A stretch of 64,000 nt of DNA from Microlunatus parietis (GCF_013407955.1 NZ_JACCBU010000001.1:2294001-2358000), one strand, 5' to 3'. Shown: positions 7,411-17,050, counted from the first letter of the stretch. Translations and numbers: made by a program. The notes: generated by a model from the letters alone, not told the origin.

Positions 7411-8814
7411 ATGGCGAACTATGACGTCGTGGTGTTGGGTGCCGGCAGCGGCGGGTACGCCACCGCACTGCGGGCCGCGCAGCTGGGCCTGTCGGTGGCC
7501 ATGATCGAAAAGGACCAGGTCGGCGGCACCTGTCTGCACCGCGGCTGCATTCCGACCAAGGCGATCCTGCACGCGGCCGAGATCGCCGAGGCCGCCCGGC
7601 ACGGCGCCGAGTTCGGGGTGCACACGATCCTCGAACGCGTCGACCTCGCCGGCGTCCGGTCCTACGCCGACGCCACCGTGGCTCGCCTCTACAAGGGGCT
7701 GGCCGGCTTGATCAGATCCCGCGACATCACCGTGATCTCCGGCACCGGGACTCTGCTGCCCGCCGACGGGCCGGACGCACCGCCGCGGGTCCAGGTCGGC
7801 GACCAGGTGATCACCGGGACGCATCTGGTGCTCGCGTCCGGCTCGGAGGCGCGCAGCCTGCCCGGCCTCGAGATCGACGGCCGCCGGGTGATCACCAGTG
7901 ATCACGCGCTGCGACTGGAGCAGCTGCCGGAGTCCGCGATCGTGCTCGGCGGCGGCGTGATCGGCGTCGAGTACGCGTCCGCCTGGCGCTCGTTCGGCAC
8001 CGAGGTCACCGTGGTCGAGGCCCTGCCACGGCTGCTGCCGAACGAGGAGCCGGAGTTGTCGGCCGGTCTGGAGCGCGCGTTCCGGCGCCGCAAGATCACC
8101 GCCTTGACCGGTGCGCCGGTCGCCGACGTCGACGCCGGCGAGCACGGGGTGCGGGTCACCCTGAGCACCGGCCGGGCCGTCGAGGCGGAACTGTTGCTGG
8201 TCGCCGTCGGCCGCGGGCCCCGGTCCGCCGGGCTCGGCTACGAGGAGGCCGGCGTCGAGCTGGAGCGCGGATTCGTCGTCACCTCGGAGCGGCTGGCGGC
8301 CAGCACGCCGAGGACGTACGCGGTCGGCGACCTGGTGGCCGGCCTGCAGCTGGCTCACCGCGGTTTCGCGCACGGCATCTTCGTCGCCGAGGAGATCGCC
8401 GTCGCCGAGGGCAAGCTGGATCGTGCGCCGGTGCCGGTCCGGGACCGGGACATCCCGCGGATCACGTACTGCGACCCGGAGGTGGCCTCGGTCGGGCTCG
8501 GCGAGGAGGCCGCCCGGGCCGAGTACGGCGACGCGGTCACGATCAGCTACGACCTGGCCGGTAACGGCCGCTCCCAGATCCTGCGGACCGCCGGCCTGGT
8601 CAAGCTGGTCCGCGCGCCGGACGGGCCGATCGTCGGTGTGCACCTGCTCGGCTCGCGGGTCGGCGAGCTGATCGGCGAGGCGCAGTTGATCACCACCTGG
8701 GAGGCGTACCCGGAGGACGTCGCCGGCGCCATCCATGCCCACCCGACCCAGTCCGAGGCCCTCGGCGAGGCCCATCTCGCCCTGGCCGGCAAGCCGCTGC
8801 ACGTCCACGGCTGA
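7411..8814 (+). CDS. lpdA: Dihydrolipoyl dehydrogenase (E3)
   Basis: A 467-residue flavoprotein disulfide reductase. It has the FAD site VVVLGAGSGGYATALRA at the N-terminus, the redox-active disulfide GGTCLHRGCIPTK, the NAD site VLGGGVIGVEYAS, and the C-terminal dimerisation region with the catalytic His-Glu pair (IHAHPTQSEALGEA). It reoxidises dihydrolipoamide in 2-oxo acid dehydrogenase complexes and glycine cleavage. The ATG at 7411 has AGGA 8 nt upstream; an in-frame ATG at 7402 lacks room for a ribosome binding site. sucB follows. Confidence 0.95.
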   Translation: MANYDVVVLGAGSGGYATALRAAQLGLSVAMIEKDQVGGTCLHRGCIPTKAILHAAEIAEAARHGAEFGVHTILERVDLAGVRSYADATVARLYKGLAGLIRSRDITVISGTGTLLPADGPDAPPRVQVGDQVITGTHLVLASGSEARSLPGLEIDGRRVITSDHALRLEQLPESAIVLGGGVIGVEYASAWRSFGTEVTVVEALPRLLPNEEPELSAGLERAFRRRKITALTGAPVADVDAGEHGVRVTLSTGRAVEAELLLVAVGRGPRSAGLGYEEAGVELERGFVVTSERLAASTPRTYAVGDLVAGLQLAHRGFAHGIFVAEEIAVAEGKLDRAPVPVRDRDIPRITYCDPEVASVGLGEEAARAEYGDAVTISYDLAGNGRSQILRTAGLVKLVRAPDGPIVGVHLLGSRVGELIGEAQLITTWEAYPEDVAGAIHAHPTQSEALGEAHLALAGKPLHVHG

Positions 8815-8822
8815 CCCGAGAG

Positions 8823-8864
8823 GTCGGCGTCGGAACGGCCGGATGAGCGCCGGTTCCGGCCGAC
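8823..8864. terminator. Possible hairpin terminator between lpdA and sucB
   Basis: GTCGGCGTCGGAACGG (8823-8838) pairs with CCGGTTCCGGCCGAC (8850-8864), apart from a 2-nt bulge. It lies just after the lpdA stop. There is no T tract, as is usual in GC-rich actinobacteria. Confidence 0.4.
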
Positions 8865-8888
8865 GGCACGGCCCGCGTCGCCTGGCGT

Positions 8889-8894
8889 TAGGCT
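8889..8894 (+). promoter_or_regulatory. -10 element of sucB
   Basis: TAGGCT, 43 nt before the ATG at 8938. AAGGAG at 8920-8925 is a good ribosome binding site, so this transcript has a leader, unlike many neighbours. Confidence 0.4.
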
Positions 8895-8937
8895 GATCCC
8901 CGAACCGAGCACCGTACTGAAGGAGTCTCAATCCATC

Positions 8938-10875
8938 ATGTCGACTTCTGTAACCCTCCCGGCGTTGGGCGAGAGCGTCACCGAGGGGACGGTCACCCGT
9001 TGGCTGAAGCAGGTCGGTGACACCGTCGCGGCGGACGAACCGTTGCTCGAGGTCTCCACCGACAAGGTCGACACCGAGATCCCCTCACCGGCGGCCGGTG
9101 TGCTGCTGGAGATCAAGGCCGCCGAGGACGAGACCGTCGAGGTCGGTGCCGTACTCGCGGTGATCGGTGAAGCCGGCGAGCAGCCCGGTGGCGATTCCGG
9201 CGGCGACCAGCAGTCGCCCGCCGCCGAAGCCCCGGCTGAGCAGCCCGCCGAGCAGCCCGCACAGCAGCAGCCCGCACAGCAGCAGCCCGCGCAGCCGCAG
9301 GCGGAGCAGCCGAGCCAGCCGCAGGCCGAGCAGACCGATACCTCCGCCCAGCAGCCGCAGGCCGAGCAGGCGCAGCAGCCGCAGGCCGAGGATGATCAAC
9401 CGGAGCAGCCGACGGGCGGCGCCCAGCCGGCCCCGGCTGGTGAGGGCACCGAGGTGACGCTGCCGGCGCTCGGCGAGAGCGTCACGGAGGGTACGGTCAG
9501 CCGCTGGCTGAAGCAGGTCGGCGACTCCGTCGCGGCCGACGAGGCCCTGCTCGAGGTCTCCACCGACAAGGTCGACACCGAGATTCCGTCCCCGACCGCG
9601 GGCACGCTGCTCGAGATCCGGGTCAAGGAGGACGAGACCGTCGAGGTCGGCGCCGTGCTCGGCGTGATCGGCTCCGCCGACGCAGCCCCGGCAGCCGAAT
9701 CCGCTCCGGCCGCTCCGGCAGCCGAGCCCAAGTCCGAACCGAAGCCGGAGCCCAAGCCGGAACCGGCCGCCGCGCCCGAGCCCGCCGCCGAAGCCCCGGC
9801 CCCCGCGCCGCAGCCCGAGCCGGCCGTCGCCTCGGCCCCCGCGCCAGCAGCCCAGGCTCCCGCCGCCCAGGCTCCGGTCGCCTCGCCGCCGGCCGCCCCG
9901 GCTCCGACGAGCGAAACCACCGGCGACGGCCCCGGCTACGTGACCCCGCTGGTCCGCAAGCTGGCCGCGGAACACCAGGTCGACCTCGGCTCGATCACCG
10001 GCACCGGTGTCGGCGGCCGGATCCGCAAGCAGGACGTCCTCGCCGCCGCCGAAGCCGCGAAGTCCGCCGCCGCCCAGCCCGCCGCCGAGGCTCCGGCAGC
10101 AGCCGCTCCGGCGGCCCAGGCTCCGGCTGCCGCTCCGGTCCAGCCGAGCTCGCTCCGCGGCACCACCGAGAAGATGAGCCGGCTGCGCAAGATCATCGCC
10201 AAGCGGATGGTCGAGTCGCTGCAGACGTCGGCCCAGCTGACCACGGTCGTCGAGGTGGACCTGACGGTCATCTCGCGACTCCGGGCCAAGGTGAAGAACG
10301 ACTTCCTGGCTCGCGAGGGCGTCAAGCTGTCGTACCTGCCGTTCCTGATCAAGGCCACCGTCGACGCGCTGAAGATCCACCCGAAGCTCAACGCGACGCT
10401 CGACACCGAGGCCGAGACGGTCACCTACCCGGCGACGGAGAACGTGTCGATCGCGGTCGACACCGACAAGGGCCTGGTGGTCCCGGTGATCAAGAGCGCC
10501 GGCGACCTCAGCATCACCGGGCTGGCCAAGAAGATCGCCGACCTGGCCGACCGGACCCGCAGCAACAAGCTGAGCCCGGACGACATCGCCGGCGGTACGT
10601 TCACCGTAACCAACACCGGCAGCCGCGGCGCCCTGATCGACACCCCGATCGTGAACCAGCCGCAGGTCGCCATCCTCGGCACCGGCGCGCTGGTGAAGCG
10701 GCCGGTGGTGCTGACCGACAAGGTGCTCGGCGAGACGATCGCGGTCCGCGACATGATGTACCTCTCGCTGTCGTACGACCATCGGATCGTCGACGGCGCC
10801 GACGCGGCCCGGTTCCTGGTCACCCTCAAGGAGCGGCTGGAAGAGGGCGACTTCGGCTCGGAGTTCGGGCTCTGA
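8938..10875 (+). CDS. sucB: 2-oxoglutarate dehydrogenase E2 (dihydrolipoamide acyltransferase) with two lipoyl domains
   Basis: A 645-residue multidomain protein. Lipoyl domain 1 spans residues 1-78 with the lipoylated lysine K43 in STDKVDTE, and lipoyl domain 2 about 172-248 with its lysine near 210. They are joined by a Q/P/A/E-rich linker; a P/A/E/K-rich linker leads to the E3/E1-binding domain ([15 protein letters not shown], about 335-372). The catalytic domain (405-645) has the SYDHRIVDG active site near 614. It carries acyl groups on lipoyl lysines in the citric acid cycle, and neighbouring genes lpdA, lipB and lipA supply E3 and the cofactor. Confidence 0.92.
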   Translation: MSTSVTLPALGESVTEGTVTRWLKQVGDTVAADEPLLEVSTDKVDTEIPSPAAGVLLEIKAAEDETVEVGAVLAVIGEAGEQPGGDSGGDQQSPAAEAPAEQPAEQPAQQQPAQQQPAQPQAEQPSQPQAEQTDTSAQQPQAEQAQQPQAEDDQPEQPTGGAQPAPAGEGTEVTLPALGESVTEGTVSRWLKQVGDSVAADEALLEVSTDKVDTEIPSPTAGTLLEIRVKEDETVEVGAVLGVIGSADAAPAAESAPAAPAAEPKSEPKPEPKPEPAAAPEPAAEAPAPAPQPEPAVASAPAPAAQAPAAQAPVASPPAAPAPTSETTGDGPGYVTPLVRKLAAEHQVDLGSITGTGVGGRIRKQDVLAAAEAAKSAAAQPAAEAPAAAAPAAQAPAAAPVQPSSLRGTTEKMSRLRKIIAKRMVESLQTSAQLTTVVEVDLTVISRLRAKVKNDFLAREGVKLSYLPFLIKATVDALKIHPKLNATLDTEAETVTYPATENVSIAVDTDKGLVVPVIKSAGDLSITGLAKKIADLADRTRSNKLSPDDIAGGTFTVTNTGSRGALIDTPIVNQPQVAILGTGALVKRPVVLTDKVLGETIAVRDMMYLSLSYDHRIVDGADAARFLVTLKERLEEGDFGSEFGL

Positions 10876-10883
10876 CCCAGGCG

Positions 10884-11780
10884 ATGAAATACCTGCTCGC
10901 CGGGGCCTCCGGATTCCTCGGCACCGCGCTGCGGGTCCGGCTGGCCGAGCAGGGGCACGAGGTGGTCCGGCTGGTCCGGACCGACCCGATCGCCGGCACC
11001 GAGTTCCGCTGGCACCCGGCGGCCGGCACGATCGACGAACGCGCGTTCGTCGGCGTCGACGTCGTGATCAACCTGTGCGGCGTCGGGATCGCCGACCGGC
11101 CCTGGACCGCCGGTCGGCGCCGGCTGCTCCAGTCGTCGCGGGTCGATCCCGGTCGTACCCTCAGCCAGGCGCTGGCCCGGCTGGACCGGAAGCCGGCGGT
11201 CTACCTGCAGGCCAGCGGGATTTCCGGGTACGGGACCGACATCGGCGACCCGGCGGCGACCGAGGACAGCCCGCCCGGCACCGACTTCCTGTCCCGGCTG
11301 ATCCAGGCCTGGGAGGAGGCCGCGAAACCGGCGGCGGACGCGGGCATCCGGACCGTGATCCTGCGGACCAGCCCGGTCCTGGACCGGTCCGGCGGACTGC
11401 TCGGCCTGGCCCGGATCCCCTGGTCGTTCGGACTGGGCGCCCGGCTCGGCGACGGTCGGCAGCGGACCCCGATGATCAGCCTGACCGACTACCTGCGCGC
11501 GGTCGAGTGGGCGGTCGCCACACCGAGCGCGCGCGGCCCGTACAACCTCACCATCCCGGAACCCACCACCAGCGCCGAGTTCACCGACGCGCTGGCCCGG
11601 CTGCTCAACCGGCCCCGGGTGCTCGCGGTCCCGGCGCCACTGCTCCGCCGCGGCATGGGCGAGCTGGCCGAACAACTGCTCGGCGACATGAACGTCGTCC
11701 CGGCCCGGCTGCTCGCCGAAGGGTTCACCTTCGCCGGCCCGGACATCGAGACGACCCTGCGCCTCGCGCTCGCCCGCTGA
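10884..11780 (+). CDS. TIGR01777 family epimerase-like protein
   Basis: A 298-residue extended short-chain dehydrogenase. The nucleotide-binding motif is LLAGASGFLGTALRVRL at residue 4, and a conserved INLCGVGIADRPW segment and YLQASGISGYG follow, as in the TIGR01777 group (formerly linked to cell division inhibitor SulA in annotations). The reaction is unknown. It starts 9 nt after sucB and reads as part of the sucB-lipB-lipA transcription unit. Confidence 0.82.
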   Translation: MKYLLAGASGFLGTALRVRLAEQGHEVVRLVRTDPIAGTEFRWHPAAGTIDERAFVGVDVVINLCGVGIADRPWTAGRRRLLQSSRVDPGRTLSQALARLDRKPAVYLQASGISGYGTDIGDPAATEDSPPGTDFLSRLIQAWEEAAKPAADAGIRTVILRTSPVLDRSGGLLGLARIPWSFGLGARLGDGRQRTPMISLTDYLRAVEWAVATPSARGPYNLTIPEPTTSAEFTDALARLLNRPRVLAVPAPLLRRGMGELAEQLLGDMNVVPARLLAEGFTFAGPDIETTLRLALAR

Positions 11781-11783
11781 ACG

Positions 11784-12326
11784 ATGGCCACCCTGCCCCG
11801 GCGCGCCACCGCGATCGCCGTGGCCGTCGCCCTGGTCGGCTGCGCCGCGACCTTGCTGATGCTGGTCAGAGCCGACCGGGTCCCGCCGCTGAACTTCCTG
11901 CACATCGTCGACCACCCCGACGTCGAGCACGGCGAACTGCGGGTCACGGTGGCCGAGTCCGACGGCACCGAGTTGATCATCTACGGCGCCGAGGTAGGCC
12001 CGGTTCCGACCTCCTGCCGGATGCGGTGGGTCTACGACGTCCCGCTCGAGCGGGTGCCCGCCTCGGCGCCCAGCCAGGACCACCTCGGCTCGCGCTGGCG
12101 GCCGCTCTGGCGGACGACGGTCCCCGGCCCGGGCGGAGGTCAGGAGATCTTCACCAGCTGCACGTTCGACGCCCAGCCCGTCGGCGGCGGGAACTACTTC
12201 GTCGGGCCGCCCGAACTTCCCCGCGACGACCCGGAGGCCTGGCGCGTCGCCGCGGTCGTGACCGGTGCCGCGACACTGCTCTGGGTGTTCGCCGCCGCCG
12301 TCGTGCTGGTCCGGCGCTCGGCGTAG
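11784..12326 (+). CDS. Hypothetical membrane-anchored protein
   Basis: A 180-residue protein with a membrane helix at residues 8-27 ([20 protein letters not shown]) and another near the C-terminus ([20 protein letters not shown]). The loop between, about 120 residues, has two cysteines (TSCRMRW, FTSCTF) that could form an outer disulfide. No family is recognised. It starts 4 nt after the preceding gene, so it is co-transcribed with it. Confidence 0.65.
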   Translation: MATLPRRATAIAVAVALVGCAATLLMLVRADRVPPLNFLHIVDHPDVEHGELRVTVAESDGTELIIYGAEVGPVPTSCRMRWVYDVPLERVPASAPSQDHLGSRWRPLWRTTVPGPGGGQEIFTSCTFDAQPVGGGNYFVGPPELPRDDPEAWRVAAVVTGAATLLWVFAAAVVLVRRSA

Positions 12327-12329
12327 GGT
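12324..12329 (+). promoter_or_regulatory. -10 element of lipB
   Basis: TAGGGT, 7 nt before the lipB ATG. It overlaps the stop codon of the preceding gene, so lipB may have its own start as well as read-through. Confidence 0.45.
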
Positions 12330-12336
12330 GGTTCGC

Positions 12337-13047
12337 ATGACGCTCGACGTACGCCTGCTGGGGCTCGGTTCGACGCTGATCGACTACTCCGAGGCGTGGT
12401 TGGCCCAACAGGAGGTCCGCCAGCAGGTCGAGAACGGGGGACTCCCGGACACGTTGCTGCTGCTGGAGCACGCGTCGGTCTACACGGCCGGCAAGCGCAC
12501 CGAGCCGATCGAGCGGCCGACCGACGGCACGCCGGTGATCGACGTCGACCGCGGCGGCAAGATCACCTGGCACGGGCCGGGTCAGCTGGTCGGCTATCCG
12601 ATCGTCAAGCTGCCCGAGGCGATCAAGGTGGTCGACTACGTTCGCCGGCTCGAGGAGGCGCTGATCCGTACGGTCGCCGAGTTCGGGCTGACCGCGGGCC
12701 GGGTGCCCGGCCGGTCCGGGGCCTGGCTCGCTGCTGGCGACGGCCGGCCGGAACGCAAGCTCGGCGCGATCGGGGTCCGGGTCGCCGGCGGCGTCACGAT
12801 GCACGGCTTCGCGCTGAACGTGAGCCCCGACCTGAGCGCATACGACAAGATCATTCCGTGCGGCATCGCCGACGCCGGCGTCACCTCGATGGCCGCCGAG
12901 CTGCCGTACCCGCCGAGCCTGGTCGAGGTCGCCGCGGTGGCGGTCACCCAGCTGCAGGAGTTGCTCGCGTTCGAGCCGTACACCATGGCGCCGGATCTGC
13001 CGTCCGGCTCGAAGGTCCAGTACGGGCTCGCGGTCGGCAACGGCTGA
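12337..13047 (+). CDS. lipB: Octanoyl-ACP:protein N-octanoyltransferase
   Basis: A 236-residue protein of usual LipB length. It shows [33 protein letters not shown], the catalytic lysine region [13 protein letters not shown] and the catalytic cysteine in [16 protein letters not shown]. It moves octanoate from acyl carrier protein to lipoyl domains, such as the two in SucB; LipA then inserts sulfur. The ATG at 12337 matches family starts (MTLDVRLLG). Confidence 0.95.
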   Translation: MTLDVRLLGLGSTLIDYSEAWLAQQEVRQQVENGGLPDTLLLLEHASVYTAGKRTEPIERPTDGTPVIDVDRGGKITWHGPGQLVGYPIVKLPEAIKVVDYVRRLEEALIRTVAEFGLTAGRVPGRSGAWLAAGDGRPERKLGAIGVRVAGGVTMHGFALNVSPDLSAYDKIIPCGIADAGVTSMAAELPYPPSLVEVAAVAVTQLQELLAFEPYTMAPDLPSGSKVQYGLAVGNG

Positions 13048-13054
13048 CCCACCG

Positions 13055-13585
13055 ATGGGCGATCACCTGGCGCTGGACGAGCGCCGCTTCGAGCTCACCC
13101 GGATCGTGTTGCGCAGCCTGGTCCTGGTCCAGCTCGGCCTGGTGATCACGGGCCTGCTGGTGCCGGTGACTCGGACCGTCGACGACGAACCGGAGCCGCT
13201 GACGGCGCCCGGCCTCTTCAACGCGATGGCCCGGGTGAGCGATCCCGAGAACCTGGGTGCGGAGCGCGGCTTCTTCCTGGTCGTGGCGGCGGTGGTCGTG
13301 CTGGCGCTGCTCGGCACGGGAGTGGTGGCGCTACTGCTGCTCGGCGGTCAGTGGCATCCGGGCCGGCTCCCGCTGCTGCAGTACGTACTCGCCGGCATTC
13401 TGATCCTCGGTGCGCTCGGGCTGCTGCTGGCCGGCGACTGGCTGGGCGTCGAACATCCCCGATCCGACCGGTTCATCCTGACCGAGGCGAACACCGGCGG
13501 ACCGGCCTGGGGACTGTGGATCCTGCTCGGCGCCGCGGCCTGGGCGATCAGCCTCGCCCGCGGTGTCCAACAACTCGCCGAGTAG
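13055..13585 (+). CDS. Hypothetical four-helix membrane protein
   Basis: A 176-residue protein between lipB and lipA. Hydrophobic stretches are at about residues 24-42 ([17 protein letters not shown]), 73-95 ([20 protein letters not shown]), 108-127 ([20 protein letters not shown]) and 152-168. There are no catalytic motifs. Its place in the lip block is probably a matter of co-transcription and not a demonstrated role in lipoate synthesis. Confidence 0.65.
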   Translation: MGDHLALDERRFELTRIVLRSLVLVQLGLVITGLLVPVTRTVDDEPEPLTAPGLFNAMARVSDPENLGAERGFFLVVAAVVVLALLGTGVVALLLLGGQWHPGRLPLLQYVLAGILILGALGLLLAGDWLGVEHPRSDRFILTEANTGGPAWGLWILLGAAAWAISLARGVQQLAE

Positions 13586-13588
13586 GAT
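13583..13588 (+). promoter_or_regulatory. -10 element of lipA
   Basis: TAGGAT, 7 nt before the GTG at 13596. It overlaps the stop codon of the preceding gene. Confidence 0.5.
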
Positions 13589-13595
13589 CGTCAGG

Positions 13596-14525
13596 GTGAC
13601 GATCGCACCCGAGGGACGGAAGATGCTGCGGCTCGAGGTTCGCAACGCGGCGGTGCCGATCGAACGCAAACCGCCGTGGATCAAGACCACCGCGAGGATG
13701 GGCCCGGAGTATTCCGAGCTGCGCCAGCTGGTCAAGCGGGAGGACCTGCACACGGTCTGCCAGGAGGCCGGCTGCCCCAACATCTTCGAGTGCTGGGAGG
13801 ACCGCGAGGCGACGTTCCTGATCGGCGGCGACCAGTGCACCCGGCGCTGCGACTTCTGCCAGATCGACACCGGCAAGCCGGCCGACTTCGACGCCGCCGA
13901 GCCGCTGCGGGTGGCCGAGTCGGTGCAGAAGATGGGCCTGCGCTACGCCACCGTGACCGGCGTCTGCCGGGACGACCTGCCGGACGAAGGCGCCTGGCTC
14001 TACGCCGAGACGATCCGCAAGATCCACGAGCTCAACCCCGGCGTCGGGGTGGAGATGCTGGCGCCCGACTTCTCCGGCAACCGGGACTACCTGGGGCAGC
14101 TCTTCGCCACCCGGCCGGAGGTGTTCGCGCACAACGTCGAGACGGTGCCGCGGATCTTCAAGCGGATCCGGCCCGGTTTCCGGTACGAGAGGTCGCTGGA
14201 CGTGCTGCGCTGGTCCCGCGAGGCGGGGCTGGTCACCAAGTCGAACCTGATCCTGGGGATGGGCGAGACCCGGGCCGAGGTGTCGGAGGCGCTGCGCGAC
14301 CTGCACGACGCCGGCGCGGAGATCATCACGATCACGCAGTACCTGCGGCCGAGCCCGCGGCATCATCCGGTCGAGCGCTGGGTGAAGCCGGAGGAGTTCA
14401 TCGAGTTGCAGGCCGAGGCCGAGCAGCTCGGCTATGCCGGCGTGATGAGCGGGCCGTTGGTCCGTTCGTCGTACCGGGCCGGAAGGCTGTACCGTCAGGC
14501 GATGGACCGCCGAGCGGCGCATTGA
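13596..14525 (+). CDS. lipA: Lipoyl synthase
   Basis: A 309-residue radical SAM enzyme. The auxiliary cluster cysteines lie in [12 protein letters not shown], and the radical SAM cluster is C81-x3-C85-x2-C88 in [18 protein letters not shown] and the C-terminal RSSYRAG with the serine ligand are also present. It inserts two sulfurs into protein-bound octanoyl groups. The GTG start gives [18 protein letters not shown], the usual actinobacterial N-terminus. Confidence 0.96.
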   Translation: MTIAPEGRKMLRLEVRNAAVPIERKPPWIKTTARMGPEYSELRQLVKREDLHTVCQEAGCPNIFECWEDREATFLIGGDQCTRRCDFCQIDTGKPADFDAAEPLRVAESVQKMGLRYATVTGVCRDDLPDEGAWLYAETIRKIHELNPGVGVEMLAPDFSGNRDYLGQLFATRPEVFAHNVETVPRIFKRIRPGFRYERSLDVLRWSREAGLVTKSNLILGMGETRAEVSEALRDLHDAGAEIITITQYLRPSPRHHPVERWVKPEEFIELQAEAEQLGYAGVMSGPLVRSSYRAGRLYRQAMDRRAAH

Positions 14526-14567
14526 GCGCGGCGAAGATGATCATGGAAAGAATGTGGGTGAAGGGTG

Positions 14568-15353
14568 ATGGCTGACGCGAAGAGCGCGCGGGCCGCGGCC
14601 AAGGAGGCCAAGGAGAAGGCGAAGGCCGCCGAGCGGGCCGAGAAGGAACGCCGCAAGAACAGCACCGACCCGGCCGACATGGGCCGGATCCGGCAGATCC
14701 GCCGCGCGTACCAGCTCACGCACGAGTACGACAAGCCGCTGCCCTTCCTGCTCGGCGGCGCGTTCGTCGGCGGCATCGTCGTCTGCCTGGTGATCGGCTT
14801 CCTGATCGGGCAGCCGATCTATCTGGGCATCCTCGGGCTGATGGTCGGCCTGCTGGCGGCCATGATCGTCCTGGTCCAGCGGGCCAAGCGCGCCACCTAC
14901 AAGCGGTACGCCGGCCAGGCCGGATCGGCCGAGGTGGCCCTGCAGATGCTGCCGAAGAAGTGGGTCTCCGAGCCGGCCGTCGCCGCCAACAAGCAGCTCG
15001 ACGTCGTACACCGCACCCTCGGCCCGGGCGGCCTGGTGCTGATCGGCGAGGGCGAGCCGGGCCGGCTGAAGGCGCTGCTGGCCAGCGAGGTGAAGAAGCA
15101 CGAGCGAGTCGCGTACGGCGTCGAGGTGATCACCATCCAGATGGGCGACAAGGACGGTCAGGTCCCGCTGGACAAGCTGACCGACCACATCCGCAAGCTC
15201 CCCAAGACGCTGCAGCCGCACCAGATCACCGACATCAAGCAGCGCCTCCGCGCACTGGACGCGGTGCGGCCGAAGATCGCGGTGCCGAAGGGCCCGATGC
15301 CGACGAACCCGCGTCAGGTCCGCGGCGTCCGTCAGGCGATGCGCGGCCGCTGA
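14568..15353 (+). CDS. DUF4191 family membrane protein
   Basis: A 261-residue protein with a charged K/A/E-rich N-terminus (likely helical, residues 1-35) and two membrane helices (FLLGGAFVGGIVVCLVIGFL and ILGLMVGLLAAMIVLV, about 66-110). A cytoplasmic C-terminal domain of about 150 residues follows. Position after lipA and this layout are typical of actinobacterial DUF4191 proteins, whose function is unknown. GTG at 14565 directly precedes the chosen ATG; AAGGG lies upstream. Confidence 0.8.
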   Translation: MADAKSARAAAKEAKEKAKAAERAEKERRKNSTDPADMGRIRQIRRAYQLTHEYDKPLPFLLGGAFVGGIVVCLVIGFLIGQPIYLGILGLMVGLLAAMIVLVQRAKRATYKRYAGQAGSAEVALQMLPKKWVSEPAVAANKQLDVVHRTLGPGGLVLIGEGEPGRLKALLASEVKKHERVAYGVEVITIQMGDKDGQVPLDKLTDHIRKLPKTLQPHQITDIKQRLRALDAVRPKIAVPKGPMPTNPRQVRGVRQAMRGR

Positions 15354-15355
15354 CG

Positions 15356-15423
15356 ACGAGCCCCGAGCCCACCCACACGAGCCCTGAGCCCACCCACTAC
15401 GAGCCCTGAGCCTGTCGAAGGGC
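15356..15423. repeat. Three tandem 21-22 bp repeats ending in a REP-like palindrome
   Basis: ACGAGCCC(C/T)GAGCCCACCCA begins at about 15356 and 15377, and a third copy begins at 15399 and changes into GAGCCCTGAGCCTGTCGAAG followed by GGC. That last piece is the complement of the dispersed bacterial repeat GCCCTTCGACAGGCTCAGG. It lies between the converging DUF4191 and MFS genes and enters the 3' end of the MFS gene. Confidence 0.75.
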
Positions 15424-16656
15424 CGGGAGGTCGATCAGCCGTCGGACCGGCGAGCAGACCAGCCACAGACCGGCCAGCACGGTGCCCAAGGCGGCCATGA
15501 TCAACAACGTCCTGGTACCGGTCGCGGTGGCGATCAGCCCGCCGAGCAGCGCGCCGAGCGGAGCCGCACAGCCGACCAGAACCGACAGCGTCGCGGTCGC
15601 CCGGCCCTGGAGTTCGGGGCGGACGATCGCCTGACGCAGGGCGGACTGATTGACGTTGTAGAGCGGCTGTCCGAGGCCACTGCCGAATGACGCGACCATG
15701 ATCATCCCGATCATGACCGGCTGCGGCCCGAAGGCCAGCGGCAGCACCAGATTGGCCGCGCCGGCGACCGCGAAACCGATGATCATGGTCGGCCCGATCC
15801 CGTACCGGCGGGCGATCCGGGCCGCCAGCGCCGAACCGAGCAGTGCACCCGGCCCGATCGCGGCCAGCACCAACCCGATCGCCACCGGCGGCAGCCCGAG
15901 ATCCCGGGACAGGTAGAGCACCTCCACCGCGAGGATCGCGCTGAGGCAGCCGTTGTACGTCGCCCCCGCGGCGGCACTGGCCCGCAGCAGCGGGTCGCGC
16001 AGGATCACCGCGATTCCCTCTCGGAGCTCACGGCCGAGGTGACGACCGACCGGCGGCGGGATCGATGACTCCTCGACCCGAGCCGTCGCGAGCGCCGTCG
16101 CCGACGCCAGGTAACTGATCACGTCAACCAAGATCGCCACCGGCGCCGTGACCGCCTGCACCAGCACCCCGGCCAGCCCGGGCCCGCAGATCCTGGCCAG
16201 CGCAGCGGACTGAGTCAGCCGCGCGTTGCCATCGACCAACCGTCCGGACGGCAGCACACTGCGCAGGAACGCCGACCCGGCGACCTGGCCGATCACCGCG
16301 AACGACGCGACCAGCACGGCGACCACGATGAGCAGCGGCATGCTCGCCACGCCGGCCGCGACCGCCAGCGGGATCGTCAACAGCAACGCGGCCCGGGCCA
16401 GATCGGCCATGATCATCAGCCGCCGCCGTCGGACCCGGTCGACCCAGACGCCGATCAGCAGGCCGAACACGACGACCGGCAGCTTCGCCAGCCCGGTCAG
16501 AACTCCCAGCTGGGTGGCGGTCGCCTCAAGCACGACCACGGCGACCAGCGGAAGCGCGACCGCCGAGACCTGATCACCGACGTACGACAGCGACTGCCCC
16601 ACCCAGAACCTGCGGAACGCCGGCTCCCGCCAGGCGGACGTTCCAAGATCACGCAC
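15397..16656 (-). CDS. MFS transporter
   Basis: A protein of about 419 residues with roughly twelve membrane helices. The loop after helix 2 carries GVWVDRVRRRRLM, the major facilitator motif. The N-terminus (WREPAFRRFWVGQSLSYVGD) resembles actinobacterial drug/macrolide exporters of the MFS_3 type. The GTG at 16656 starts 2 nt after the stop of the zinc-finger regulator; an in-frame TTG at 16686 would overlap it. The last residues, ALRQAQGS, are encoded by the dispersed repeat that has replaced the original end. The substrate is unknown. Confidence 0.82.
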   Translation of the reverse strand: MRDLGTSAWREPAFRRFWVGQSLSYVGDQVSAVALPLVAVVVLEATATQLGVLTGLAKLPVVVFGLLIGVWVDRVRRRRLMIMADLARAALLLTIPLAVAAGVASMPLLIVVAVLVASFAVIGQVAGSAFLRSVLPSGRLVDGNARLTQSAALARICGPGLAGVLVQAVTAPVAILVDVISYLASATALATARVEESSIPPPVGRHLGRELREGIAVILRDPLLRASAAAGATYNGCLSAILAVEVLYLSRDLGLPPVAIGLVLAAIGPGALLGSALAARIARRYGIGPTMIIGFAVAGAANLVLPLAFGPQPVMIGMIMVASFGSGLGQPLYNVNQSALRQAIVRPELQGRATATLSVLVGCAAPLGALLGGLIATATGTRTLLIMAALGTVLAGLWLVCSPVRRLIDLPALRQAQGS

Positions 16657-16658
16657 GA

Positions 16659-17030
16659 TCAGCGCTCGTCCGCGAACCGTTCCCAAGCGGTCTGCCGGCT
16701 CACCCCGAGCGCCCGCCCGATCCGCTCCCAGCTGATCTTCCGTTTCCGCAAGGCCCGGACATGATCACGAACCGCCCGCTCGACCTGCTCCCGCGACGCG
16801 TCGAGCCGCGCCATCCGTACCAACAACTCCTCGTCGGACGACTCGTCCACCGAGATGAACGATGCCACTCCCTCCTTCGCCAGCAACTGTTCCGCGAGCC
16901 CGACACAGTCATTGCAGATGTAAGCCCCCGGCCCCGCCACCAGCCGATCCACCTCCGCGTCGCTCTTCCCGCAGAACGAGCACCGCCGCTCCACCTGCGC
17001 TTCAACCCGCCCTCGCCGCCGCACCGTCAT
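16659..17030 (-). CDS. ClpX-type zinc finger / helix-turn-helix regulator
   Basis: A 123-residue protein. The N-terminal part has CSFCGKS and, 24 residues later, CNDC, the four-cysteine zinc finger known from ClpX, here without any AAA+ domain. The C-terminus has a helix-turn-helix ([20 protein letters not shown]). It is probably a DNA-binding regulator of the MFS gene, which begins 2 nt after its stop. The second of two consecutive ATGs is chosen because it lies 6 nt after TATCCT. Confidence 0.78.
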   Translation of the reverse strand: MTVRRRGRVEAQVERRCSFCGKSDAEVDRLVAGPGAYICNDCVGLAEQLLAKEGVASFISVDESSDEELLVRMARLDASREQVERAVRDHVRALRKRKISWERIGRALGVSRQTAWERFADER

Positions 17031-17033
17031 CAT

Positions 17034-17050
17034 GTCAGGATAACCCTGAC
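17034..17050. promoter_or_regulatory. Palindromic operator over the promoter of the zinc-finger regulator
   Basis: GTCAGGATAACCCTGAC has perfect 6-bp arms (GTCAGG/CCTGAC) around 5 bp. On the minus strand it contains the TATCCT hexamer (17037-17042) and ends next to the first ATG. A protein bound here would block initiation, which suggests autoregulation by the encoded regulator. Confidence 0.6.

Noticed and set aside
9235..9400. Repeated CAGCAGCCCGCACAG-like units, possible array
   Set aside because: These are in-frame codons of the Gln/Pro/Ala-rich linker of SucB. Units vary in length and there are no spacers, so this is not a CRISPR array or a mobile repeat.
9085..10782. Long minus-strand open frame (565 codons) opposite sucB
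   Set aside because: It is a mirror of the strongly GC-biased third codon positions of sucB; it is Arg/Gly/Leu-rich without any domain. The same applies to long frames opposite pepA, the MFS genes, the FAD-linked oxidase and Pnkp.
16657..16686. TTG at 16686 as the start of the first MFS gene
   Set aside because: It would lie inside the regulator's coding region and add an unlikely N-terminus; the GTG at 16656, 2 nt after the regulator's stop, fits better.
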